A DNA stretch of 64,000 nt, taken from NCBI GenBank assembly GCA_029582155.1, contig CM055908.1:23297103-23361102 (forward strand). Reading direction: 5' to 3'. Both the position numbers and the translations under genes were made by a program. Below, in pieces: positions 49,196 to 60,440 of this stretch. The notes under the pieces are model-generated. The model did not search any database. It was not told the origin of the DNA and saw nothing but the letters and a program-made list of their open reading frames with translations. Position 1 is the first letter of the stretch, and every line of letters begins with the position of its first letter. The DNA is from Panopea generosa (Eukaryota > Mollusca > Bivalvia > Adapedonta > Hiatellidae).

Positions 49196-49445
49196 AGTAA
49201 TGTGTTTTTCCACGGGAATGCCCCTGCTGTTAATCGGAAACCAATTTCGTACTAAAAAATAAGTAGAAAAAGGAGCCATAACTCCTGTAAAAATTTGACC
49301 AATGTTGACAAAATTCAAACATGACCTGTATTTTATTATTATACTGGTACACACAAAATGATAATAACAAAATATAGACCCCGTCAGAAGTAATTGATCA
49401 GAAACCAATTTTCCGGATGAACAAAACAAACTACCAGACAGACCA
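49196..49445. repeat. Dispersed repeat, related to 58245-58440
   Basis: Shares GAAACCAATTT, TGTTGACAAA-like, CAACCTTGAACTGTATT-like and CAGACAGACCAGGGTAAC-like blocks with the segment at 58245-58440, in the same order and orientation. An old interspersed element of unknown class. Confidence 0.6.
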
Positions 49446-49474
49446 GGGTAACACTTAGTGCTCCTTCATCACAC

Positions 49475-51018
49475 TTCCAATGACAGAGGCATAACAACTA
49501 ACAAACTGACAATGGCAAAGGCATAACAACTAACAAACTGACAATGGCAGAGGCATAATAACTAACAAACAGACAATGGCAGAGGCATAACAACTAACAA
49601 ACTGACAATGGCAAAGGCATAACAACTAACAAACTGACAATGGCAGAGGCATAACAACTAACAAACTGACAATGGCAGAGACATAAAAACTAACAAATTG
49701 TCAATGGCAGAGGCATAACAACTAACAAACTGACAATGGCAGAGACATAACAACTAACAAACTGACAATGGCAGAGACATAAAAACTAACAAATTGACAA
49801 TGGCAGAGGCATAACAACCAACAAACTGACGATGACAGAGGCATAAAAACTAACAAACTGACAATAGCAGAGGCATAACAACTAACAAACTTACAATGAC
49901 AGAGGCATAACAACATACAAACTGATAATGACAGAGGCATAACAACTAACAAACTGACAATGGCAGAGGCATAAAAACTTACAAACTGACAATGGCAGAG
50001 GCATAACAACTAACACACCGACAATGGCACAGGCATAACAACTAAGAAACTGACGATGGCAGAGGCATAACAACTAACAAACTGACGATAGCAGAGGCAT
50101 AACAACTAACAAATTGACAATGGCAGAGGCATAACAACTAACAAACTTACAATGACAGAGGCATAACAACTTACAAACTGACAATGGCAGAGGCATAACA
50201 GCTAACAAACTGACAATGGCAGAGGCATTACAACTAACAAACTGACAACGGCAGAGGCATAGCAACTAACAAACTGACGATGGCAGAGGCATGACAACTA
50301 ACAAACTGACGATGGCAGAGGCATAACAACTAACAAACTTACAATGACAGAGGCATAACAACTTACAAACTGACAATGGAAGAGGCCTACAAACTACAAT
50401 GGCAGAGGCATAACAGCTAACAAACTGACAATGGCAGAGGCATAACAGCTAACAAACTTACAATGACAGAGGCTAAACAACTAACAAACTTACAATGAAA
50501 GATGCATAACAACTAACAAACTGACAATGGCAGAGGAATAACAACTAACAAACTGACAATGGCAGAGGCATAACAACTAACAAACTGACAATGACAGAGG
50601 CATTACAACTAACAAACTGACAATGGCAGAGGCATAACAACTAACAAACTGACAATGACAGAGGCATTACAACTAACAAACTGACAATGGCAGAGGCATA
50701 ACAACTTACAAACTGACAATGGCAGAGGCATAACAACTGGCAGAGGCATAACAACTAAGAAACTGACAATGACAGAGGCATAACAACTAACAAACTGACA
50801 ATGACAGAGGCATAATAACTAACAAACTGACAATGAAAGAGGCATAACAACTAAAAAACCTACAATGGCAGAGGCATAACAACTGACAATTGCAAAGGCA
50901 TAACAACTAACAAATTGACAATGGCAGAGGCATAACAACTAACAAACTTACAATGACAGAGGAATAACAACTTACAAACTGACAATGAAAGAGGCATAAC
51001 AACTAACAAACAGACAAT
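49475..51018. repeat. 32-bp minisatellite, about 48 copies
   Basis: Unit of 32 bp: GGCAGAGGCATAACAACTAA followed by CAAACTGACAAT. It starts about 40 nt past the donor of the S5-pore exon on the transcribed strand. Minus-strand open frames of 60-95 codons with L-C-H-C-x-F-V repeats are artefacts. Confidence 0.95.
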
Positions 51019-51056
51019 ACACCAATATCTGAATAAGAAGGTTATATCTATCTTAC

Positions 51057-51231
51057 TTTCTATTTCCTTCAGATAGATCTCGCCGTACAACTGCCAATAC
51101 GGAAAGAAGATGACATCCTTGAGTATGACCCAGTCAGGAGATCTCTGATGGTATAGTAATCCCTGACTGGATACACCGTAAGCCAGCAGGAACGCAAACA
51201 GCACCATGAGCATCATTCCCAACTCTCTCAT
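51057..51231 (-). CDS. TRPM channel, S5 and selectivity filter exon
   Basis: 175-nt exon (acceptor GTCTAG before 51231, donor GTAAGA from 51056). It encodes MRELGMMLMVLFAFLLAYGV (S5), SSQGLL, then the pore helix DVIFFPYWQLYGEIYLKEIE. FPYWQLYGE aligns with the TRPM pore-helix/filter region (PYWMIYGE in TRPM1/3/6/7). The Glu after Gly is the position associated with divalent permeation in that subgroup, so a calcium-permeable channel is likely. It joins phase 0 in, phase 1 out. Confidence 0.94.
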
Positions 51232-51386
51232 CTAGACAAGCAAATAAATATATATTTCAGGACAAATAACATGTATATTCCATCAACATTTCGTTACATG
51301 TACCAAAAGAAAAAAGTGGGGTACAACAATATTTTTACACGATTATTTAACTTCCGGGTTAGATATTGTTTGTCTTTTACCACATC

Positions 51387-51925
51387 AGGGTCCTCTGTGG
51401 CCAAGTTATCATATCAGGGTCCTCCGTGGCCAAGTTGTCATATCAAGGTCCTCCGTGGCCAAGTTGTTGTATCAGGGTCCTCCGTGGTCAAATTGTCATA
51501 TCAGGGTCCTCCGTTGCCAAGTTGTCATATCAGAGTCTTACGTGACCAAGTTGCCTCATCAGGGTCCTCCAAGCTGTCATATCAGTGTCTTCCGTGGCCA
51601 AGTTGTCATATCAGGGTCCTCCGTGGCATAGTTGCCACATCAGGGTACTCAGCGGCCAATTTGTCATATCAGGGTCTTCCGTGGCCAAGTGGTCATATCA
51701 GGGTCCTCCGTGGCCAAGTTGTCATATCAGGGTGCTCCGTGGCCAAGTTGTCATATCAGGTTCCTCCGTGGCCAAGTTGTCATATCACGGTCCTCCGTGG
51801 CCAAGTTGTCATATCAGGGTCCTCCGTGGCCAAGTTGTCATATCAGGGTCCTCCGTGGCCAAGTTGTCACATCATGGTCCTCCGTGGCCGAGTTGTCATA
51901 TTAGGGTCCTCCGTGGCCAAGTTGT
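51387..51925. repeat. 29-bp minisatellite, about 19 copies
   Basis: Unit of 29 bp: GTCCTCCGTGGCCAAGTTGT followed by CATATCAGG. It lies about 160 bp 5' of the S5-pore exon on the transcribed strand. The 228- and 114-codon plus-strand frames come from three units making 29 codons. Confidence 0.95.
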
Positions 51926-52437
51926 CTAAGACACTGTCATCTAAGGACCATCACTAAGAGTGTGGATTTGAGCCTTGCATAGTCCAGAAACTTTATGTGA
52001 GAATATTTACCAGTTATTTACGAAAGCCCAGTGGTTCTTCTCAGATTCCTTTTGAGGTCTTCCACTAATAAATCTGGAAAAGCCAAATATAACCTGTCTT
52101 GTGTAGAAAATGGTGTTGGATCCCATTAACAAATTCATAAAATTTGCTACATTTATTTCTTACAAAGCATTGTTCTATTGATGAGTTTAAGGGATAACAA
52201 TCATTATAACAATTTTTGCTTGCGATGGCATCCTTAATGTTTTTATCATCATTATAATAATTGTCTTTATTATCATTATTTTATTATGACGGCCAATATT
52301 ATCATTATGTAACGGTTTATAAAAGATAGTAATCTACACATTAATGAGACTTCAGAGGTCATGGGGTCCATCCAAGTCTTGACTTGACACCTCTCAAAAC
52401 CATTCTTCATATCATCACTATTATTGTTCCCAATATT

Positions 52438-52786
52438 TCACTAGCTGTATAGACCTTTGTGATAAAACGCAACCTACCATTATTCGTACCATTTCAATCT
52501 TTGTTCCCAATATTTCCCTAGCTGTATACACCTTTGTGATAAAACACAACCTACCATTCTTCGTATCACTACAATCTTTGGTTCCAATATTTCCCTAGCT
52601 GTATACACCTTTGTGATAAAACACAACCTACCATTCGCCGTATCATTCCAATCTTTGGTCCCAATGTTTCACTAGCCGTATACACCTTTGTGATAAAAAA
52701 ACAACCTACCATTCGCCGTATCATTACAATCTTTGGTCCCAATATTTCACTATCTGTATACACCTTTGTGATAAAACCCAACCTAC
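52438..52786 (-). repeat. 77-bp units copying the S4 exon end and donor
   Basis: The donor string ACCTACCAT (plus strand) recurs at 52472, 52549, 52626, 52704 and at the true donor 52781, a 77-78 bp period. Each unit carries about 60 nt of the 3' end of the S4 exon (ACAAAGGTGTACAC, TTGGGACCAAAGATTG) and the donor GTAGGTTG. The minus-strand frame is open across several units. Confidence 0.95.
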
Positions 52787-52898
52787 CATTCGCCGTATCA
52801 TTACAATCTTTGGTCCCAGTTTTTCACTAGTAGTGTACACCTTTGTGAGACCAATAACAAATCCCGCAGAGTTGAGACAGTACATCACCTTGGTTGCC
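52787..52898 (-). CDS. TRPM channel, S4 and S4-S5 linker exon
   Basis: 112-nt exon (acceptor GTTACAG before 52898, donor GTAGGT from 52786). It encodes ATKVMYCLNSAGFVIGLTKV (S4) and TTSEKLGPKIVMIRRM (S4-S5 linker, compare NKYLGPYVMMIGKM in TRPM3). S4 is poor in positive charge, so voltage sensing is expected to be weak. It joins phase 2 in, phase 0 out. Confidence 0.93.
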
Positions 52899-53009
52899 CT
52901 GTAACAAAATACATTTAATATTGTACTTTCTGTCTTTAAAAATAAATCCACTCTTCTGTTTATTTTACAAAACATATACACGTAATTATCTCATAATAAA
53001 TATTTACTA

Positions 53010-54290
53010 CCTTGCTAACCTCATGAAGTACTTGTACTATTTTGCTTACTTCATAAAGTACTTGTACTATCTTGCTAACCTAATAAAGTACTTGTACTAT
53101 CTCGCTAACCTCATAAAGAACTTGTACTATCTAGCTTACCTCATAAAGTACTTGTACTATCTTGCTTACCTCATAAAGTACTTGTACTATCTTGGTAACC
53201 TTATAAAGAACTTGTACTATCTTGCTTACCACATAAAGAACTTGTACTATCTTGCTAACCTCATAAATGTACTTGTACTATCTTGCTCACCTCATAAATG
53301 TACTTGTACTATCTTGTTTACCTCATAAGGTACTTGTAATATCTTGCTTACCTCATAAAGTACTTGTACTATCTTGCTAATCTCATAAAGTACTTGTACT
53401 ATCTTTCTTACCTCATAAATGTACTTGTACTATTTTGTTTACCTCATAAGGTACTTGTAATATCTTGCTTACCTCATAAAGTACTTGTCATATCTTGCTT
53501 ACCTCATAAAGTACTTGTACTATCTTGCTAACCTCATAAATGTACTTGTACTATCTTGCTCACCTCATAAAGTACTTGTACTAACTTGCTAACCTCATAA
53601 AGTACTTGTAATATCTTGCTTTCCTCATAAAGTACGTGTACTATCTTGCTAATCTAATAAAGTACTTGTACTATCTTTCTTACCTCATAAATGTACTTGT
53701 ACTATCTTGTTTACCTCATAAGGTACTTGTAATATCTTGCTTACCTCATAAAGTACTTGTCATATCTTGCTTACCTCATAAAGTACTTGTACTATCTTGC
53801 TAACCTCATAAATGTACTTGTACTATCTTGCTCACCTCATAAAGTACTTGTACTATCTTGCTAACCTCATAAAGTAATTGTTCTACCTTGCTTACCTCAT
53901 AAAGTACTTATATTATCTTGCTTACCTCATAAAGTACTTATACTATCTTGCTTACCTCATAAAGTACTTGTACTATCATGCTCAACTCATAAATGTACTT
54001 GTGCTATCTTGTTTACCTCATAAGGTACTTGTGATATCTTGCTTACCTTATAAAGTACTTGTACTAACTAGCTAACCTCATAAGGTACTTGTAATATCTT
54101 CCTTACCTCATAAAGTACTTGTACTATCTTGCTCACCTCATAAAGTACTTGTACTATCTTGCTCACCTCATAAAGTACTTGTACTATCTTGCTTACCTCA
54201 TAAAGTACTTGTACTATCTTGCTAACCTCATAAAGTACTTGTACTATCTTGCTAACCTCATAAAGTACTTGTACTATCTTGCTACTCTAG
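53010..54290. repeat. 30-bp minisatellite, about 43 copies
   Basis: Unit of 30 bp: CATAAAGTACTTGTACTATC followed by TTGCTAACCT. It occupies the 3' part of the intron between the S3 and S4 exons. Plus-strand frames with a ten-residue Y-L-I-K-Y-L-Y-Y-L-A period are artefacts. On the minus strand the unit contains a GT-AG-like ATGAGGTTAG string, but no matching exon was found. Confidence 0.95.
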
Positions 54291-54299
54291 TAAAACACA

Positions 54300-55465
54300 T
54301 TATCATTAACAATAACGTCTATATAATATATACTTATAATTCTGTTTAAAGACAATTTCTAGGGTTTTTCATGTGCACCAAATCCGCACACAAAGGGAAG
54401 CAATGTTTTCGAGTTGTCCCAATGCTTAACCAACCTGGTCTAGATGAAGAATAGAAAATGAAAGACTCAAAAGGGCAATTGACAATATTGACAGGTATTA
54501 ATATTAAAACCGGTAACAATCAGAATCAATCGACGACAGAGTTCTCTTTCACCAGTCAGACCAGCTAGTACCACTATGCTATATTTTACTACAACTGACC
54601 CTATTTTGGATGACACCCTAATTTACGGATAGTATTTAAATAGTTAAATTCAAGCTTATAATTACCTTTTCAATGACAGTTTTTATTATCTGAATGTATC
54701 TATGTATTAGATTTAATTCAATACATAAATATATTTACATTCTTGCTTTAATACATTAATAAAAAACATAATGTTTAGAACCTTGCTTTTACAAGAATTC
54801 CTAAAATGGCAGTATGAAAATACGTCTCTTTAGTGAACTGACTTGATTTTACACTTAAAGGGAGTATATTGCGATTTTTCAAAAGTTTAAAGTTTGCTAC
54901 AAACATTTTTTTCCAATATAATATTGCCTATATATATTCAATGACCCCATTTTACCAAATTGATATATATTCAAACCTGTCAAAATAATATATTGAAAAG
55001 AGATTTACTTGGGCTTCGCGCCTAGATTTGACTAAAATAGATTTCTTGCTTAAAATTGCAACACATTTTATGACATATTAAAGGAGTCACATGGTTTCAA
55101 TTTGATCATTTATAAAGGTTATACGTAGTAACAATTGTTTCAGTTTAGAAAGATAAAGAATGACGATACAAAGGTCATCAAGCAGTATTAACTGTCGTCT
55201 AAATATATAATGGGGATTTTGTTTCATCAAGTTTACAATTCCAATTTTAATATCTATTTTGTCAAGGTTTGGTTGACTTGACATACCAAACTATTTACAT
55301 TTTATTTTTTTAATCATAATGAGATGTTTATTCATTTAAAAACTTACTTTTTTTTAAACACTTAAGTGTATTTTCCTGATATATATTCCCTTTAAGTTAA
55401 TATAAAAATGGCATGTGATTATTACTCTCCAGTATCGTAAGCTAAGTTACAATAGAGTAGTGTAC
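54300..55465. other. TRPM intron, nothing recognised
   Basis: AT-rich intron sequence. No repeat or exon is supported. Confidence 0.5.
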
Positions 55466-55596
55466 CTATGGCATTCTAGCTCATGTAGCAGGAAGCCCAA
55501 AAAACATACAAAGTAGTTAGCAAGCTCCAGCCAGTTCATTATGCCGTACCAGTCGCGGAATTTGGAAACTGCCGTTGGTGCAGGGAAAGCTATAAA
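55466..55596 (-). CDS. TRPM channel, pre-S3 and S3 exon
   Basis: 131-nt exon (acceptor TTTCAG before 55596, donor GTACAC from 55465). It encodes FIAFPAPTAVSKFRDWYGIM then S3, NWLELANYFVCFLGFLLH, ending ELECH. It joins phase 0 in, phase 2 out. Confidence 0.92.
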
Positions 55597-55739
55597 CTGA
55601 AAAATTTAAAGTATACGTTTGATATAAGCTGTAAGCTTTTTTGACAATTGAGCTAAAATAAATTATCTTTTTTCACTTTTTACATAAGAATGTGCTTATA
55701 TGCAACCTTTGGAATAAAATAGATGTAGAGTAAACTCAC

Positions 55740-56580
55740 CTGTTTGTTCAAATATGAACAAATTTGACTGACCAGTTGTTAAGAAGAAGAAAATTTTCGA
55801 TTTTTTCCACCATGGCCCCTAATGGAGAGTCATTTATTGTTACTGAACCAAATCTTATTTTCTATGACTAGATGATTCTTCAGAACTCAAACCGAATAAT
55901 AATTTTACTAAAATTGATGTTTTCCCATATTATCCTTATGTAAAAGTCCTCTTACAGGACCTCTGAATATATAAGCCCCTTAATTTTTATCGTCATTCAA
56001 ACCCCCACACATAGGGATAATTTATGCCAAATATGAACAAATTTGACAGACCAGTTAATAAGATAACGATTTTTGTAGTTCCCAATTTTAACCCTTAATG
56101 GATCCCTCCTGACCTCTTATGACAGTGGAACCAAGTCATTTTTACAAATCTAACCTCCTTGACTAATTAATGCTTCTGTGGAAATATATGCAAAATTAAT
56201 TCCATTTATATATTAATATTTATTATAATGAACCCTTGAGGTGGGGTCATTTTTAACCACAGGGACGCCATTTGAACAAATCTAATTCATTACAACATAA
56301 AAATTTCAAAATATGTTTTGTGGTTCATGAGAAGATTTTTTTTATTTTTTTTTAATAATGTTGGCCATCTTGAATTTCAGATTGAAAAAAAATTCTTCTG
56401 TATAGTCTCCTATGCAATAAAAGCGTCTATGTGAAGTTTAATTGGCCAAGTGGTATCAGACAAGTGCTGCTAATGCATGACAGATGACAGAAGAAGGATG
56501 AAGAATGAAAGACGGACAACGACAGACAACGCGCCATCACATAAGCCCTACTGGCCTTTGGCTAGCATAGCCATAAATAA
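55740..56580. repeat. Dispersed mollusc-type repeat
   Basis: Modules with AAATATGAACAAATTTGAC (twice, about 55750 and 56031) and ACCATGGCCCCTAATGGAGA are followed by a 3' end rich in GATGACAGA/GACGGACAAC and a segment CATAAGCCCTACTGGCCTTT. I recognise this type from bivalve introns. The 61-codon frame at 56477 lies inside. Confidence 0.6.
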
Positions 56581-56921
56581 CCTTGAACTTTTGAATTGCA
56601 AGCAACATGAAGATAAGCACAGAACCATAATCCCTACAATGAAACTTACTCAAAATTATTGAAAAAAGATGACATTTAATCATACTGATAATGACAGTTT
56701 ACATTTCAAAACAAACTTAAATGCAATTCAATGTTTCTTTTGTTTTAAATGACACTGTACGCAAGTTGTTAAATGCGAGATTTAAGTAAAAATTTCTAAT
56801 TTTCAAGATTAAAATGATTAAGAACTGGCATGTTTTTCTTCTAATTCATTTAAATGTACTATAGTTATAAAATGGAAAGCAATTTTAAAATGGCATAAAA
56901 CTATGTGAACAATGTGCTTAC

Positions 56922-57053
56922 TGTATGCACTTTGTCAATAAAGAGCGTAAACACCCAGAGTACACAGAATTTTTCCAATGCCATAGTTTTCCCTGGCTGG
57001 AAGTCCACCAGCACCATGTAGCAGAAGGTCACGAGGAAGGCAAGATAGAGAGC
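56922..57053 (-). CDS. TRPM channel, S1-S2 exon
   Basis: 132-nt exon, phase 0 at both ends (acceptor TTACAG, donor GTAAGC). It encodes ALYLAFLVTFCYMVLVDFQP (S1) and the S2 segment EKFCVLWVFTLFIDKVHT. The placement follows the TRPM pattern in which S1 runs into a short loop and an S2 ending in a charged E/D-K-(I/V) stretch. Confidence 0.92.
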
Positions 57054-57324
57054 CTGTAAAACAATAACACAACAAGGGGTAAATATATAAATGATTATAT
57101 ACTTTGTTTTATCAAGTTCTGATGGATCATTGTATTGGAGGGGTTTAAGGGGCTGTCCTGTGACAGCTCATCTCGCACATTTATAGTTACCTGCAATGTG
57201 CCTTAGCTTCCCTTAAACATCACTCATTTATGGATTTGTAGTAACTTATTTTAGCTTTATCGTCAAGATACCTCAGAGCTTTTGTTTTGTTCTTTTGAAT
57301 ATTTAGCATTAAAATTTTTATGTC

Positions 57325-57583
57325 AACAGATGATCAGTCAACCTAACCACTCTTTCCTTGGAACCTGCATGGTTAACCAATACTCGAGCAAACTCATCTC
57401 CTGAAGTAATTTATAACCTTCCCATTTGAATCAGCGGTGAGAGACGAATGACAATGAGACAAAATGTTGTATATCAATCTTCACAGAGACTTTGGCCAGG
57501 CAGGGATTTGAACTAGTCACTCCTGGATTAATAATACCGATGCTTTACTGACTGAGTTACATGTAGCCAGGACCGGCCAGAGC
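57325..57583 (-). mobile_element. tRNA-derived SINE family A, reverse copy, 3' truncated
   Basis: Body (ACCTAACCACTCTTTCC, GGTTAACCAATACTCGAG, GAGAGACGAATGACAATGAG on the plus strand) and a degraded head. It lacks the ATCA tail. Next to it, at about 57620-57700, another box-B-like string (GCAGGTTCGGTCC, minus strand) suggests one more SINE remnant. Confidence 0.85.
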
Positions 57584-57954
57584 CAAATCACTTATTACTG
57601 GACAGAAAAAGTATTGGGAGTTGTTTTTTAGGAGACATCGAGTCAAGTTTTGGACCGAACCTGCAACCTTTTGCATGAATGCCCAACACCACACCCATTT
57701 TATTGAGACTGATAGGTATATTTACGAGTTCAATATCAGCAACATATAATATGTTATTTGTTTAAATGGAGAAAACAACAAGTCATCTGATAATGTTAGG
57801 AACTAGTTGCAGTTCTGTTTCCAGTTGTGAGTAAGTTTCTGTTTAATATTGTAAAATGTTTTAATCCGGAACAAGAATTTTTTTTTAATGTCATTCATTT
57901 TCATATGAATATTGAAATCAGTGTTTAAAATTTGAATGAACACTCAAATCTGCC

Positions 57955-58115
57955 TTAAGCAGCAAGTAAAGGGAAGGAATCAAAGTGACCTTTTAAGACA
58001 GGTTCTTTCTAAATACATGTTAATTTGATCTTAAAGCATATAAAAGGGAAATAGCAAATGTGACTGTATAAGGCAATTTGCAGCTCAACAGATGTGATGG
58101 CTTCCACAGGCTTGA
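57955..58115 (+). repeat. Dispersed repeat, copy 2 (about 160 bp)
   Basis: Partner of 38128-38290. Both copies lie in introns of the same TRPM gene. Confidence 0.7.
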
Positions 58116-58244
58116 CTGTAAACATATATTCCTATGGCATCTATTTCAAATATTTTAATAAGACTTTAATGTCGGGCATAATTATACAACTGTTTAAGTA
58201 GCAACACTGATTACTGACAGAGTCCTACTGATGTATCATTGATG

Positions 58245-58440
58245 CCCTTGCTATTGATCGGAAACCAATTTACAAAAAAATAAATAAAAAATATGACTGA
58301 TGCTGACAAATATCAACCTTGAACTGTATTGCATGATTATACAGCTTCACACCAAATATCAATTAATTACAGAAACTCTTTATAACAACAAATTGTTTAC
58401 GTCAGACATACACATGGACGGACAGGGGTAACTTTTAATG
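58245..58440. repeat. Dispersed repeat, related to 49196-49445
   Basis: Contains GATCGGAAACCAATTT, GCTGACAAATATCAACCTTG and GGACGGACAGGGGTAAC, matching blocks at 49196-49445 in order. Confidence 0.6.
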
Positions 58441-58657
58441 CCCTTTCATCATTTTTTAAGTTGCTGGGGCATAATAACAAATTGTGGAAAGTAACAGCCA
58501 AGAAGAAAACTCATTAACATCCACACCTCATGTGGGAAAAACGTACAGTTTATATCATCACTCTGATGCAACGCAGAAAAAAACTTGCCTAAGTGGCAAA
58601 AAGTTGCCATATATCCATATTTACAATCACAGCTTAGGAAACATCTTTAAAGCTTAC

Positions 58658-58795
58658 CGTTCCTAAAGAAAACTTTGAGATCGGCGAGGTGTAATAAGTA
58701 GCTAGTTTTTGATACCATGACATTTTCTCCTTGCCCATCTCTGCTATCTCCATACAAAGCACAATCACAGGGGGACATACTTTAGCAAGTAGAAT
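58658..58795 (-). CDS. TRPM channel, pre-S1 exon
   Basis: 138-nt exon, phase 0 at both ends (acceptor TTCAG before 58795, donor GTAAGC from 58657). It encodes ILLAKVCPPVIVLCMEI, a hydrophobic pre-S1 helix, then GKEKMSWYQKLATYYTSP and ISKFSLGT leading into S1. The Y-x-x-P-I-x-K-F pattern is typical of TRPM just before S1. Confidence 0.92.
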
Positions 58796-59220
58796 CTGAA
58801 TTAATTATGTAATTTTAAACATAACTAAACATTAGATCTTGACATCATCAACGCTAATTTAAATTATAAGTACAAGAAAATTTTATCTTTAAGAATACTG
58901 CAAGACGTTCAATATTTCTACCAATTAATTGGCAGTCAATGACCAAATACTGTGACTTTTTGTAAATTAAGTCACCTTGTAGGTCTTGCTGTAGTTGCTA
59001 TTGTATGGTGATTAGCGTCGCTTTCAACATTTTTCAGCCATATTACTACGGTGTCTATTTGAGACATTATTGTGAGCGCTGCCACACTGGAATATCATAC
59101 AGCAGACACATGGTATGATACCTAATTCAGTCACAGTATACAGACACTGGGCTAACCAAAAATAGAAGAATCCTCTAAATACCGAGAGCCCAGCAAGGAA
59201 GGTTTTAGTACCAATTTTCA

Positions 59221-59300
59221 AGTCTTTGGTATGACCCGGTCAGATATCAAATCCACTACCTTCTGCATGCAAGGTGGGCGCTCTATAACTAGACCATGCT
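59221..59300 (-). mobile_element. tRNA-like SINE head, unclassified
   Basis: On the minus strand, AGCATGGTCTAGTTATAGAG resembles box A and GTAGTGGATTTGATATC resembles a degraded box B, with tRNA-like spacing. No tail was identified. Confidence 0.4.
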
Positions 59301-59524
59301 ATGGTGAAAACCATGAAGCTCTATGTTACCCATATGAATGCAGTATGGTTACAAGAACTATTACCCATAACACAACTATGAACCACATTTGATGTTCCTG
59401 ATGTCAAATATTTCCATAGTAAAACTTAATATTTTGTAGGCTAAGTTAATTATCTATAGATATTCAATATTCTATGAATGAGATTCAATACCATTTACAA
59501 CACATAACATGGTCATACATGTAT

Positions 59525-59690
59525 ATGATATTTATTAGATGAGGAAGACTCAGAATGAATCTGAGTAGAACCATCATCCTTCTGAAAGTAAATGTCAATT
59601 TTCCTCACTTTACGTTTTTAGACATAAATGAAGGTTGTCATTGGATGCCTTTGGTCACTCAGCCACAGAGCACCTCCTGTTATATAGCAA
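59525..59690 (-). mobile_element. tRNA-derived SINE family B, copy 2
   Basis: The minus-strand 3' part GGTTCTACTCAGATTCATTC and the end CATCTAATAAA match the copy at 46060-46225. The head reads GTGGCTGAGTGACCAAAGGC (box-A-like). Confidence 0.6.
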
Positions 59691-59945
59691 GGTCATATGG
59701 AAAAATTCTACTACATGTATACTGAGTGTATACACATTACATAACAACATTCCAATTTGGTAACTCAGGTGAAACAATGTTTTTTCATTGACATCAGAAA
59801 AGTTAAGAACACAAACATGCAGATCTCCATTTTCTTTCAATAAAAATTATTTCCATTAAATATCTTTCCCTTAATGCTTTAAGTGCTTTAATTCTGCTAT
59901 ATGTTTTGTGATAACCTGAACAACATGTCTATAAATGTAACGTAC

Positions 59946-60023
59946 CATTGCCCATCCAGACAGGATTCCGTGTTTCCAGGTGGTCATGATAGAGTTCTGG
60001 CATCCCTCAGATGACATAAACAA
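59946..60023 (-). CDS. TRPM channel, MHR4/pre-S1 region exon
   Basis: 78-nt exon, phase 0 at both ends (acceptor TTCAG before 60023, donor GTACGT from 59945). It encodes LFMSSEGCQNSIMTTWKHGI and LSGWAM. It aligns with the TRPM segment in which F-(M/V)-(S/A) is followed by a Cys/Gln helix and a Trp. The acceptor and first exon bases are repeated upstream. Confidence 0.88.
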
Positions 60024-60440
60024 CTGAAGAAGAGATTGCCAATGTAAGATTAGTATATATGACCGCAACAGAGTTCTGGCATCCCTCAGATGACATAAAC
60101 AACTGAAGTAGAGATTGCCAATGTAAGATTAGTATATATGACGGCAACAAAGTTCTGGCATCCCTCAGATGACATAAACAACTGAAGTAGATATTGCCAA
60201 TGTAAGATTGGTATATATGATAGCAACAGAGATCTGGCATCCCTCAGATGACATAAATAACTGAAGTAGAAATTGCCAATGTTAGATTAGTATATATAAC
60301 AGTGACAGAGTTCTGGCATCCCTCAGATGACATAAACGACTGAAGAAAAGATTGCAAAAGTAAGATTAGTTTATATGACAGAAACAGAGCTCTGGCATTC
60401 CTCAGATAACATAAATAACTGAAGTAGAGATTGCAAGCTG
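60024..60440 (-). repeat. 79-bp units copying a TRPM splice acceptor
   Basis: The exon-derived string CATCCCTCAGATGACATAAA recurs with a 79-bp period (true exon at about 60001; copies near 60080, 60159, 60238, 60317 and 60396). Each unit carries the acceptor TTCAGTTGTTTATGTCATC and about 30 nt of exon, then about 45 nt of intron. Confidence 0.95.

Noticed and set aside
49722..50265. Minus-strand Cys-rich repeat peptides (L-C-H-C)
   Set aside because: Produced by the 32-bp minisatellite; the frame shifts every unit and no start or splice signals fit.
51271..51957. 228-codon plus-strand open frame
   Set aside because: Translation of the 29-bp minisatellite (29-residue period), with no domain.
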